Shown here: positions 32,541 to 42,100 of the stretch, one piece after another
Layout of the letters: each line of letters starts with the position of its first letter
Position numbering within the stretch: position 1 is the first letter of the stretch
DNA from: Acidobacteriota bacterium
GTDB taxonomy: Bacteria > Acidobacteriota > Thermoanaerobaculia > UBA5066
Assembly: GCA_016716715.1 (NCBI GenBank)
Contig: JADJVE010000008.1
Coordinates: 104,501-168,500 of the forward strand
Direction of reading: 5' to 3'
Length of the DNA: 64,000 nucleotides
Notes under the pieces: generated by a model
What the model was told of the DNA's origin: nothing
Databases searched by the model: none
The model's input: only the letters and a program-made list of their open reading frames with translations
Made by a program: the position numbers and the translations under genes

Positions 32541-33637
32541 AATTCAACCATGCAGCTGTTTGTCCGTTGCCCGCGCGGGCCGCGGATGCGATCCGTGCCT
32601 ATGCGGACAATCTCTCCCTCCGCGGCGCGCTCGACTGGAAGGACTGGATCCGGAAGGCCGACGAGGTGCGCGCGCTCGCCGCGCGGCTGATCGGGGCTTC
32701 CGACGCGGTCGGCGGCGCCGGCTCCATCTCGATCGTCCCGAACACGTCCTACGGACTTCATCTCGTCGCGTCCGGGTTCCCGTTCCGGGCGGGCGACTCC
32801 GTCGTGACGACGGCCTCGGAGTTCCCCGCGAACCTCGCGCCGTGGGCCGCGCTACGAGCGAAGGGCGTCGAGGTGCGGCGCGTCCCGACGCGCGACGGGG
32901 CGTTCGCCGCCGCGGACATCGAGGCGGCGTGCGACGCGTCGACGCGCCTCGTGTCGGTCTCCCTCGTCGCGTTCCATACGGGGTTCCGCGCGCCCGCCGA
33001 GGAGCTTGCCGAGTTCTGCAGCGCGCGCGGCATCGTCTTTGGCCTCGACGGGATCCAGGCCGTCGGCGCACAGCGCGTGGACGTCGCGGGCTGGGGCGTC
33101 GACTTCCTCTCGGCCGACGGCCACAAGTGGATGCTCGGGCCCGAGGGTGCCGGCGTCCTGTTCACGACGCCGGCGCTGCGGGAGAGCCTGACGCCGCCGG
33201 CCGGCTGGACGAACCTCGACCGCGCGTCCGCGACCGACTACCGCGTGCCCGAGACGCTCCGCTTTCGCTCCGACGGCGTCCGCTTCGAGCCGGGCGCGCT
33301 CCCGACGCCGGGCCTCTACGCGCTGGCGGCGTCGCTCGGCCTTCTCCTCGAGATCGGGCTCTCCGAGGTCGAGGCGCGCATCGCGCGGACGCTCGCCGTC
33401 CTCACGGAGGGCCTCCCGAGGCTCGGCTTCGATCCCGTGCTGTTCGGAGGTCCTCCGCGTTCGGGCATCCTCGCGGCGCGGCCGCCGGCGGGGAAGGACG
33501 CCCGGCATTTCCAGAAGCGCGCGGCGGAGGAGAACGTCGTCATCTCGGCACGCGAGGGCTTCGTGCGCTTCTCGCCGCACGTCGGGAACGACGAGTCGGA
33601 AGCGGAACGCGTGCTCGCGCTGCTGAAGAAGATCTAG
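32489..33637 (+). CDS. Class V aminotransferase (cysteine desulfurase/epimerase-like)
   Basis: A PLP enzyme of the aspartate aminotransferase fold, class V: TSYGLHLVASG, LDGIQAVGA and the cofactor lysine K213 in SADGHKWMLGPEGAG. It lacks the desulfurase cysteine loop, so the substrate is unknown (isopenicillin-N-epimerase-like group). ATG 32489 is chosen with GAGG five bases upstream; GTG 32462, preceded by AGAAGG, and ATG 32498 are alternatives. The first residues (MDFFLEFPSKKSSIQFNHA) include PSKKSS encoded by the right arm of an inverted AT-rich repeat, exactly where the conserved Asn-His start of the domain follows. Confidence 0.85.
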   Translation: MRQMDFFLEFPSKKSSIQFNHAAVCPLPARAADAIRAYADNLSLRGALDWKDWIRKADEVRALAARLIGASDAVGGAGSISIVPNTSYGLHLVASGFPFRAGDSVVTTASEFPANLAPWAALRAKGVEVRRVPTRDGAFAAADIEAACDASTRLVSVSLVAFHTGFRAPAEELAEFCSARGIVFGLDGIQAVGAQRVDVAGWGVDFLSADGHKWMLGPEGAGVLFTTPALRESLTPPAGWTNLDRASATDYRVPETLRFRSDGVRFEPGALPTPGLYALAASLGLLLEIGLSEVEARIARTLAVLTEGLPRLGFDPVLFGGPPRSGILAARPPAGKDARHFQKRAAEENVVISAREGFVRFSPHVGNDESEAERVLALLKKI

Positions 33638-33643
33638 GATTCG

Positions 33644-33764
33644 GATTTCTTAGAATGGTTATGAGGAGAAACAACATGTTCAGTCGTCCCTCGCGAGCGA
33701 TCGCCGCCCCTGTTCTTTTCGCAGCAGTCTTTCTTTCTCTTCCCGCTCTCGCCTCCAAGAAGAC
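33644..33764. repeat. AT-rich motif at the HEAT-protein start, weak partner
   Basis: GATTTCTTAGAATGG (33644-33658) is a clear left-arm core just before the ribosome-binding site. The partner (GCCTCCAAGAAGACC, 33751-33765) is weak and encodes the first residues after the signal peptide. Confidence 0.5.
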
Positions 33765-34248
33765 CGAGGAAGAACTCATCGCGATCCTCTCGTCGCCCGA
33801 CGAGGGGAAGGTCACCTCGGCGCTTCAGGACCTCGAGAAGCAGTACCCCGAGTCGAAGACCGCGCAGGCGGCCGTCGTCTCGAAGCTGAAGGACCCGCGC
33901 GAGAAAGTGCAGCGCAAGGCCGCCCGCGTCCTCGGCGCGATTCACGCGCCCGTCGACAAGAAAGTCCTCGCCGACATCACGCCGCTCCTGAAGTCCCCGA
34001 ACAAGGACGCGGTCATCGACGGCCTCAAGGCCCTCCGCGGCCTCGACTCGAAGTCCGCCGTGCCGGAGATGGTTCCACTTCTCTTGAATCCGGACGAGAA
34101 CATCAAGCGCGACACGTGCCGGACGCTCGCGGTGGTCGGCGACGCCTCGCTCGTCCCGAAGATCGAGCCGCTCCTTTCGGACCCGAACAAGAAGGTGCAG
34201 GAAGACGCCCGCGACGCGATCGCGACGCTGAAGAACCGCGTGAAGTAG
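33676..34248 (+). CDS. Secreted HEAT-repeat protein
   Basis: A 190-residue exported protein: signal peptide (SRPSRAIAAPVLFAAVFLSLPALA) then about four to five HEAT-like helical repeats (for example AAVVSKLKDPREKVQRKAARVLGAI and MVPLLLNPDENIKRDTCRTLAVVG). HEAT repeats usually mediate protein contact; the partner is unknown. ATG 33676 is chosen because GAGGAG lies eight bases before it; upstream ATGs at 33655 and 33661 would add residues before the signal peptide. The start region overlaps a copy of the AT-rich motif (33644-33658). Confidence 0.8.
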   Translation: MFSRPSRAIAAPVLFAAVFLSLPALASKKTEEELIAILSSPDEGKVTSALQDLEKQYPESKTAQAAVVSKLKDPREKVQRKAARVLGAIHAPVDKKVLADITPLLKSPNKDAVIDGLKALRGLDSKSAVPEMVPLLLNPDENIKRDTCRTLAVVGDASLVPKIEPLLSDPNKKVQEDARDAIATLKNRVK

Positions 34249-34251
34249 GGC

Positions 34252-35241
34252 TCAGCGGCGCTCGGGCGGAAGCTCGGGCGCCTCGGGCGCCGCCGGGGCC
34301 TTTCGCAGCTCGGCGGCGCCGATCCAGTCCTGGTCGAGGATGAACACGCGCGGGTCGCGCGCGACCCAGCGTCCGTTCTCGAAGCGCTGGACCTCGTAGT
34401 GGACCCGCGGTGTCGGTGCGAAGCCGCTCGTGCCGACCTTCGCGAGCGCCTGCCCCCGCCCGACGCGCTGGCCGCGGCGCACGGAGACGCTTCCGAGATT
34501 CCCGTAGACGGTGCGCGTCCGCGGGTCGTGCGCGAGGATGACGACGATGCCGAGGCGGCGCCAACGCGCGTCGGCCTTGCGCGAGACGTGCCCCGCCTGC
34601 AGCACCGTGCCTTCGGCCGTGGCCGTCACGGGGCTCCCCGCCGGGGAGGCCAGCGTGAGGCCGGACTCGAATTCGGGCTCGCGCGTGATGGGTGATTCGT
34701 GCGGCCCGAAGACCGAGATCGGCACGGCCGTCGAGGGCTCGACGGGGGAGCGCGACGGCACGGCCGAGGGCCGGAAGCCCCCCGGCTCGTCCGCGGGAAG
34801 CGCGGCGAGGCTGCGCCGGAAAAGCTCGAGGACGCGCGTGCGGCGCGCGAGGTCGGACGTGGCGTTCTCCAGCCCCACCGCATCGGAAGCGGGCGTCCCG
34901 GGAGCGTCTCCAGGAAAGCCCGGCGGCGGAGGCGCCTCGATCACGGCGGCGACGCGCGCGAGGAACAGCTCGTCGGCGGCGATGCGGCTCCCGAGCGCGA
35001 GGGCGCGCCGTCCGACGGACGCGAACGCCTCGGCGCCGCGCTGAGCCGTCTCCCCGACGGCCCGGCGCTCGGCGGCGTGGACGATGTCCGACACGAGGCG
35101 CGGCGCCGCGACGAGACCCAGCGTCGTCGCGCCTCCCGCGAGGAGCGCGAAGGCGGCGAACGCGATTCCACCCTTTGGCCCGATCTCGAGCGAGCGGCTC
35201 TTCCTTCGCGGGTCGTAGGGGTGGAGGCGCAGGAGGCTCAC
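34252..35241 (-). CDS. M23-like LytM protein with degenerate zinc site
   Basis: A 329-residue protein with one N-terminal membrane span (FAAFALLAGGATTLGLVAA), a helical region, and a C-terminal LytM fold (residues about 205-310: LASPAGSPVTATAEGTVLQAG, YGNLGSVSVRRGQRVGRGQALAKVG, VHYEV). Of the metal ligands, the HxxxD motif reads ESGLTL and HxH reads RVH, so only one histidine remains. It is likely a non-catalytic LytM factor that controls or scaffolds peptidoglycan enzymes rather than cutting. GTG 35241 overlaps the preceding stop (GTGA); it is the last gene of the carB-ligase operon. Confidence 0.78.
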   Translation of the reverse strand: MSLLRLHPYDPRRKSRSLEIGPKGGIAFAAFALLAGGATTLGLVAAPRLVSDIVHAAERRAVGETAQRGAEAFASVGRRALALGSRIAADELFLARVAAVIEAPPPPGFPGDAPGTPASDAVGLENATSDLARRTRVLELFRRSLAALPADEPGGFRPSAVPSRSPVEPSTAVPISVFGPHESPITREPEFESGLTLASPAGSPVTATAEGTVLQAGHVSRKADARWRRLGIVVILAHDPRTRTVYGNLGSVSVRRGQRVGRGQALAKVGTSGFAPTPRVHYEVQRFENGRWVARDPRVFILDQDWIGAAELRKAPAAPEAPELPPERR

Positions 35242-37226
35242 GGCGCCCCCCGAAGGGCCGGGGCGCCCGTCTCGACGCCGAGGTCGCGGCGGTCGTCGTG
35301 CGCGGGAGGACGGAAGGTTTCGGCCACGGCGACGCGCAGCACGACCGGCGCCGTGCCGACGGGCACGGGCACCTCGAGGCGTCGCCAGCTCCCGGCAGGG
35401 AGCGTCACACGGCCGCGCAGTGCGTCGTCGACCCACACGTCGAGGGCGACCGGGCGCCCGTCCGGCCGGGCGTTCCTCACCGGGAGCACCGCCGTCGAGG
35501 CCTCCATCGCGCCCGGGATCCGCCACGCGGCCGCGGCCGCCGTCCAGCGAAACGCCCGGCCGTCCGGCTCCGCCTCGGGAGCCCACACGCCCGCGTCAGG
35601 CGAGAACCGGAACGCGGCGTCCGCCGTCTTCGTCTCGAGGGCGCGCGCGGCGACACCGCCGAGCGTGCAGGCCAGGGCGCCCGCGAGAACGACGGGCACG
35701 AGACCCGTGAGGAGGCGCGCCGTGCGCCCGTCCTCGCGGAGCGGAAGGCGGCTCGTGAGGACGGCGATCCACGCCGCGACCTCGGGGTAGACGAGGTGCG
35801 AGCCGAAGAGAAAGACGACGAGGAGCCCGATCACGGATGCCGCCGCTGCCGCGTCGCCCAGCGGGCCCGGCCCGTGCCCGGTGCCGAAGCCGAGCGCGCG
35901 GCCCGCGCCGCGCGCGAGGCCGAGGAGCAGCAGCGCGAGGAGCGCTCCGCCCGCGAGCCCCGACTCGGCGAGCGTCCCCAGGTAGAGGGACGGCGGGTGG
36001 TCGGTCGTCTTCACGGGACGGTGGAGCGTCCCGGCGGCGACGTCCGGAAACGCCATCTGGAACGAGCCGAGCCCGAAGCCCGCGAGGGGGTGTTCGCGGA
36101 AGATCTCCCAGCCTGCCTCGTAGAGGAGCACGCGCCCGCGCGTCTGCTCGAACGGCGCCGGCTCGGTGCGCAGCAGCGCCTCGACGCGGGCGTAAAGGGC
36201 CGACCTTCCACCGGGGCCCGGCCACGACACGGCGGCCGCGAGGGCGAACGCGCCGAGGATCGAGAGGGTGCCGATCGTCGCGGCCACACGGCGGCGGGTG
36301 CCGCCGCCCTCCCCGGCCGCGAGGCGGGTGAGGCCCCACAGCGCGAAGACGATCGCCGCCGTGATCGTCCCGACGAGCCCCGCCCGCGACCCGGAATCCG
36401 CGAGCACGACGAGGAGCGCGGCGCCAGACGCCGCCGAGGCGAAGCGCCGGGCGCGCCCGCCGGCCGCCGCGCCGGCGAGAAGCGGCGTCGCCAGGAGCAC
36501 GACCGCGACACCCGCCGCGGACGGGTCCGTGAACGTGCTCTGCGCGCGATGCCATTCGGCCCAGCGCGCCGAGCGGAGCATCGGGAGGGCCCCGACCTTC
36601 TGGAGGATGCCGATGCTGCCCGCGAGCGCGCCGGAGGCGAGGAGGGCACGGTCCAGCCAGGCGCGGCCGTCGCTCTCTCGCGCGAGGCGGCCGGCCGCGC
36701 GGGCGAGGCCCGCGGCGGCGACGATCGGGAGCAGGGCGAGGAGCACGGCCGGCGCGGCGTGCGCGGCGTCCTCGCCGAGAAGGTTGACCGTCCGGGGCGG
36801 CGGCACGCCGCGCGAGAGAAGGTAGCTCGTGCGAAAGCCGACGAACGTGGCGGCGCCCGAGACCGCGGACAGCACCGCGAAGGCGCGCCAGGCCAGGACG
36901 ACCGGCGAGACGAACGGCGCCGCGTGCGGCTCGTAGACCTCCCTGAGCGCCGCGCCCGCCAGATAGCCGAAGAGAAGGAGCGGACCCGCGGATGCGGGCT
37001 CCTTCGCGCCGAACGCGAGGGCGGATGCGCCCGCCGCCGTGACGGAGACGAGGGCGGCCGCGAAAGCCGGCCGCGGCGCCGCGAGCGCGAGACCGAAGAG
37101 GAGAATCGCGGCGGCCGCGACCGCGGTGCGATAGCCCGCGAGGGGCGGCAGGACGACCGGCAGCGCCGCGCAGCCGAGCGCCGCCCATCCGAAGCTCGCG
37201 AGGAGGGACGAGGGCGCGCGCCTCAC
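35238..37226 (-). CDS. O-antigen ligase/polymerase-like membrane protein, copy 1
   Basis: A 662-residue protein with about twelve membrane spans and the Wzy/WaaL-type signature: SARWAEWHRAQSTFTDPSAAG in a periplasmic loop, DSGSRAGLVGTI, and HPLAGFGLGSFQMAFP. The C-terminal 130 residues form a beta-rich extracytoplasmic domain (VRNARPDGRPVALDVWVDD). It is a tandem paralog of the upstream gene, which shares the FTDPNA, SGSRTG, GVGLAGFPYEFP and NARPDGQPVAVSVDVDG segments. Likely links or polymerises surface polysaccharide, or glycosylates protein. GTG start overlaps the previous stop. Confidence 0.82.
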   Translation of the reverse strand: MRRAPSSLLASFGWAALGCAALPVVLPPLAGYRTAVAAAAILLFGLALAAPRPAFAAALVSVTAAGASALAFGAKEPASAGPLLLFGYLAGAALREVYEPHAAPFVSPVVLAWRAFAVLSAVSGAATFVGFRTSYLLSRGVPPPRTVNLLGEDAAHAAPAVLLALLPIVAAAGLARAAGRLARESDGRAWLDRALLASGALAGSIGILQKVGALPMLRSARWAEWHRAQSTFTDPSAAGVAVVLLATPLLAGAAAGGRARRFASAASGAALLVVLADSGSRAGLVGTITAAIVFALWGLTRLAAGEGGGTRRRVAATIGTLSILGAFALAAAVSWPGPGGRSALYARVEALLRTEPAPFEQTRGRVLLYEAGWEIFREHPLAGFGLGSFQMAFPDVAAGTLHRPVKTTDHPPSLYLGTLAESGLAGGALLALLLLGLARGAGRALGFGTGHGPGPLGDAAAAASVIGLLVVFLFGSHLVYPEVAAWIAVLTSRLPLREDGRTARLLTGLVPVVLAGALACTLGGVAARALETKTADAAFRFSPDAGVWAPEAEPDGRAFRWTAAAAAWRIPGAMEASTAVLPVRNARPDGRPVALDVWVDDALRGRVTLPAGSWRRLEVPVPVGTAPVVLRVAVAETFRPPAHDDRRDLGVETGAPALRGAP

Positions 37227-39181
37227 AGGCCCTCTCCGGCGATGCGGATCGCGAGGCGGCGGATGTCGGCGCCGCCGCCCAGCTCGCGCGGCACGAAGCT
37301 CGGCAGGGTCCTCACGCGGACGATTTTCGCGCCGGGCGGGACGTCGAGGCGCACGTCCCGGGTCTCGCCGCCGCCGGGAACGTCGAGCGTCGCCGCGAGG
37401 TGGCCGTCGACGTCGACGCTTACTGCGACCGGCTGCCCGTCCGGGCGGGCGTTCTGGACGCGGAAGACGACGGAGGTCTCGCCGGGGCGGATCTCGCGGT
37501 AGGCCAGCGGGCCGGCCCAGTGGAACGGATCTCCCGGCCGGGCGGGGTAGACGCCCGCCCAGGTCTTGACGCGGAACGGCGCCTCCGCGCGCGCGGTCGG
37601 CAGCACGGCGGCCGCCGATCCGAGGATCCCCGCGGCCGCGAGGATGGCCGCGGTGCGGGACGGCTTCCATCCCCCGGCCGCCGTCTTCCTGCTGGCGCGC
37701 GAGGTGAGGTGGGGGACGAGGAGGAAGCCGGCGACGAGGCTCGTCAGGAGCGCGATCTCGAAGAACCGCATGTGCGAGCCCGTCTGGCACGCCACGAAGA
37801 GGCCCGCCAGCGCGGCGCCGGCCGCGCGCGACACCGGGTCGATCGGGCCGCGCGCGAACGCCGCGTCGAACGCGCGCGCGAGGAGCGGCACGACCGCGAG
37901 CAGCGCGAGAAGGAGGCCGGGCAGCCCGCATTCGGCGGCGACGTCGAGGAGCGCGTTCGTGGCGCCGTCCGTCACGGCGATCGACCCGTGGCGCTTCGCG
38001 TAGGCCGCGGGGAACTCGTACGGGAATCCCGCGAGGCCGACGCCGGAGAGCGGCTCGTCGCCCGTCATCTCGAACGCCGTGCGCCAGAACATGACACGGT
38101 TGTTCGCGAACGCGGTGAAGTCGCGCGCCTCGAGGGCCGCGCCCAGGCGTTGCACGAGGCCGCCCGAGGCGATCTCGCCCCCGCGCGGCAGGAGCCGCAC
38201 GGCGAGGACGCCCGTCCCGAGCAGCGCCGCGGCGACGGCCGCGGCGACGAGAGGCGAGACGCGCCGCTTCCGGAGGAGCCCGACGGCGGCGAAGAGGGCC
38301 GCCGCGCCGAGGAGCAGAAAGCCGGTCCGCGAGCCGGAGGACTCGAGCGCCACGGGCGCCGCGAGAAGGCCCGCGAGCGCGGCCGCGCGGCGCGCCCCGT
38401 CCGACGCGGCGCCGCGCCCGGCGAGCGCGGCGAGGAGCAAGGGAACGAGGAGGCCGATCCCGACGCCGAGCGCGTTCGGGTCGGTGAACGTGCCGGCCCG
38501 GCGGTGCATCGCGGACCACGGCTGGAACAGGGGGTCCAGCGGCCGGAAGCGGTCGACGGCGGCAACGAGGAAGGCCGCGGCGCCGCCGGCGGAGACCCAG
38601 AGGAGCAGGCGGTCGCGCCCGTCCGGGTCGAGCGAGAGGCGCGCGAACGCGTCCAGCGCGAGGAGCAGCAGGCCGAGCCCGAGAAACGCGAGGGCCGCGT
38701 CGCGCGTGCGTTCGGCCGCGGTCATGCCGAGGACGTTCACGACGAGCGGGTCGACGCGGCCGTGCAGGAGGAGATAGAGCGTCTCGCCGCGCACCGAGGA
38801 CGCGAGCGCGGAGCCGCCCGCGAGGACGAGAAACGCCGAGGCGAAGACGACGAGCTTCGGGGGCAGGAGCGAGCGCTCATCGCGGGCGAGGCGCCGGGCG
38901 AGGGCGCTCCCGAGCGCCGCGAAGGCGACCGCGGGAAGAAGCGGGGCTCCGCCGTGGTCGCCGAGGAGGCGCGGAAGGCCCATGCCGAGGGGCGCGACGG
39001 CTGCGACGAGGCACGTCGCGAGGGCGGGCCGCGTCCAGCCGAGGAGGAGGCCGGCGGCGGCGAGACCGAGGCCGGCCGCGCGGGTCGCAGGGGCCGCGGT
39101 GTCGGGGATCGTCCAGAGGGAGAGCGCGGTCAGGAAAAGCGTCGCGCCGAAGGCGAGGGTCGCCCGGCGCGGCGGGGTCAG
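37223..39181 (-). CDS. O-antigen ligase/polymerase-like membrane protein, copy 2, CTG start
   Basis: A 652-residue multi-span protein, paralog of copy 1: AMHRRAGTFTDPNALG, ESSGSRTGFLLL, EPLSGVGLAGFPYEFP and a C-terminal beta-domain (VQNARPDGQPVAVSVDVDG). No ATG, GTG or TTG exists near the 5' end of the frame. A CTG at 39181 overlaps the carB stop in the same four-base way (CTGA) as the next two genes do with GTGA, and AGGAGGAGG (39189-39197) lies seven bases upstream, so CTG is the probable start. Function as for copy 1. Confidence 0.8.
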   Translation of the reverse strand: MTPPRRATLAFGATLFLTALSLWTIPDTAAPATRAAGLGLAAAGLLLGWTRPALATCLVAAVAPLGMGLPRLLGDHGGAPLLPAVAFAALGSALARRLARDERSLLPPKLVVFASAFLVLAGGSALASSVRGETLYLLLHGRVDPLVVNVLGMTAAERTRDAALAFLGLGLLLLALDAFARLSLDPDGRDRLLLWVSAGGAAAFLVAAVDRFRPLDPLFQPWSAMHRRAGTFTDPNALGVGIGLLVPLLLAALAGRGAASDGARRAAALAGLLAAPVALESSGSRTGFLLLGAAALFAAVGLLRKRRVSPLVAAAVAAALLGTGVLAVRLLPRGGEIASGGLVQRLGAALEARDFTAFANNRVMFWRTAFEMTGDEPLSGVGLAGFPYEFPAAYAKRHGSIAVTDGATNALLDVAAECGLPGLLLALLAVVPLLARAFDAAFARGPIDPVSRAAGAALAGLFVACQTGSHMRFFEIALLTSLVAGFLLVPHLTSRASRKTAAGGWKPSRTAAILAAAGILGSAAAVLPTARAEAPFRVKTWAGVYPARPGDPFHWAGPLAYREIRPGETSVVFRVQNARPDGQPVAVSVDVDGHLAATLDVPGGGETRDVRLDVPPGAKIVRVRTLPSFVPRELGGGADIRRLAIRIAGEGL

Positions 39182-42100
39182 ACGCGTACCTCCTCCTGGA
39201 GCGGCGCGTACGACAGGGCGCCCGCGGCGCGCGCCCGGATCGCCTCGAGCGCGGCCGAGGCGGCCGAGAGCGTCGTGAGGCACGGGATGTCGCGCTCGAG
39301 CGCCGTGCGGCGGATCGCGACCTCGTCGTAGAAGGATTCCTTGCCGAGCGGCGTGTTCACGACGAGGTCCACGGACCCGTTGATCATGAGGTCGACGATG
39401 TTCGGGCGGCCCTCGTTGACCTTCAGGACGGTTCGCGGCGAGAGGCCGCCCTTCTGGAGCGCTCTCGCGGTGCCCCCGGTGGCGAGGAGCGTGAAGCCGA
39501 GCGCGTGCAGCTCGCGGGCGAGCGGCAGGAGGGCGTCCTTGTCGCCGTCGTGGACGGACAGGAACGCGGCGCCCTTCTCGGGCAGGCGGATGCCGGCGCC
39601 GAGCGCGGCCTTCAGGAACGCGAGGCCGAAGCCGCGGTCGCGGCCCATGACCTCGCCCGTCGAGCGCATCTCGGGGCCGAGAATCGTGTCCACGCCCTCG
39701 AACTTGCGGAACGGGAAGACGGGCGCCTTGATCGAGAACCCGAGGACGGGCGGCTCCTCGGTGAGTCCGACCTCCGGAAGCGTCTCGCCGAGGCAGAGGC
39801 GCGCCGCGAGGCGCGCGAACGGCACGCCCGTCGTTTTCGCGACGAACGGCACCGTGCGCGACGCGCGCGGGTTCACCTCGAGGACGTAGAGCTCGCTCCC
39901 GCGGATCGCGTACTGGACGTTCATGAGGCCGACGACCTTCAGCGCGAGGCCGAGCTTCACGGTCGCCTGGCGGATCTCGCCGAGCGCGGCGCGCGGAACC
40001 CGCGTGTAGGGCGGGAGGACCGCATACGAATCGCCCGAGTGGATTCCCGCCTGCTCGATGTGCTGCATGACGCCCGCCACCACGACGTGCTCGCCGTCGC
40101 CGAGGGCGTCGACGTCCAGCTCGTAGGCGTCCTCGAGGAAGCGGTCGATGAGGATCGGGCGGTCCGGGAACGCGGCGAGGGCCTCTCCGAGGACGTGACG
40201 GAGAGCCTCCTCGTCGTACGCGATGCGCATCGCGCGCCCCCCGAGCACGTAGCTCGGGCGCACGAGGAGGGGGAATCCGAGCTTCCGGCCCACGCGCATG
40301 CCTTCCTCGGCGTTGCGCGCGACGCCCCACGGCGGCGCCTGGAGGTTGACCTCCTTGAGGAGCTCGCCGAAGCGCTCGCGGTCCTCGGCGCGGTCGATGG
40401 CCTCGGGCTGCGTCCCGAGGATCGGCACGCCGGCGTTTTCGAGCGCGTGCGCGAGCTTGAGCGGCGTCTGGCCGCCGAACTGCACGAGGACGCCCTTCGG
40501 CTTCTCGCGCTTCACGACGGCCATCACGTCTTCGAACGTGAGCGGCTCGAAGTAGAGTCGGTCGGACGTGTCGTAGTCCGTCGACACGGTCTCGGGGTTG
40601 CAGTTCACCATGACGGACTCGTAGCCCGCCTCCGTGATCGCCTCGGCCGCGTGGACGCAGCAGTAGTCGAACTCGAGCCCCTGCCCGATCCGGTTCGGCC
40701 CGGACCCGAGGACGATCACCTTCTCCTTCGACGTGACGCCGGCCTCGTCCTCCGTCTCGTAGCAGGAGTAGAGGTAAGGCGTCGTCGACTCGAACTCGGC
40801 CGCGCACGTGTCGACGCGGCTGAAAACGGGCGTGACGGCGAGGCGCTCCCGCGCGGCCGCGACGTCGGCGGCGGACCGGCCGGTGAGCGTCGCGAGGTCG
40901 GGATCCGAGTAGCCGCTGCGCTTGGCCTCGCGCAGAAGGTCCGCGTCCTCGAGCGCCTTCGCGCCCGCCGCCTTCACGCGCGCCTCGACGGCGAGCGCCT
41001 CGGCGAAGCGGTCGAGGAACCAGCGGTCGATGCCCGTGACGTCCGAGACGGCCTCGACGCTCGTTCCGTGGCGGAGGGCCGCCAGGACCGCGTAGATCCG
41101 CTCCGGCCGCGGGACGCGCAACGCGTCGGGCTTGGGTGCGGGCATGGGGACGGCGTCCACCCAGCCCGTCCGGCCCGTCTCGAGCGAGCGAAGGGCCTTG
41201 CCGAACGACTCGGCGAACGTCCGCCCGAGGGCCATGACCTCGCCGACGGACTTCATCTGGACGCCGAGCGTCGTATCGGCCCCGGGGAATTTCTCGAACG
41301 TGAAGCGCGGGATCTTCGTCACGACGTAGTCGAGCGTCGGCTCGAACGAGGCAGGCGTCTTTTTCGTGATGTCGTTCGGGATCTCGTCCAGCCGGTAGCC
41401 GACGGCCAGGAGCGCCGCGATCTTCGCGATCGGGAAGCCCGTCGCCTTCGAGGCGAGGGCCGACGAACGCGAGACGCGCGGGTTCATCTCGATGACGATC
41501 CGGCGGCCCGTCTTCGGGTGCACCGCGAACTGGATGTTCGAGCCGCCCGTCGCGACGCCGACGGCGCGGATGACCTTCTTCGCGTCGTCGCGCATCGCCT
41601 GGTACTCGACGTCCGAGAGCGTCATCTGCGGCGCGATCGTGATCGAGTCGCCCGTGTGGACGCCCATCGGGTCGAGGTTCTCGATCGAGCAGACGACGAC
41701 GAACGTGTCGGCCGCGTCGCGCATGACCTCGAGCTCGAACTCCTTCCAGCCGAGCACGGACTCCTCGACGAGGACCTCGTGGACGGGGGAGAGCGTGAGG
41801 CCGCGCTTCACGATCCCGTCGAAGTCGTCCTTGTTGAAGGCGATCCCGCCGCCGGACCCGCCGAGCGTGAAGGACGGCCGGATGATGACGGGGTAGCCGA
41901 AGGGCTGCGCGACGGCGCGGGCTTCCTCCAGGCTCCGCGCCATTCCGGACTTCAGGACGTCGACGCCGACCTCCTGCATCGCCTGCTTGAAGAGGAGGCG
42001 GTCCTCGCCGAGCTTCACGGAGTGGATGGAAGCCCCGAGCGTTTCGACGCCGTGCTTCGCGAGGACACCGGCCTCGTCGAGCGCGACGGCGAGGTTCAGC

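Noticed and set aside
32462..33660. PSKKSS as a conserved protein motif or sorting signal
   Set aside because: The same nucleotides are read in other frames elsewhere and also occur outside genes, so the peptide is a by-product.
35238..39181. Single long fused membrane protein
   Set aside because: A stop codon and GTGA overlap separate the two ligase-like genes, and each has a full domain set.
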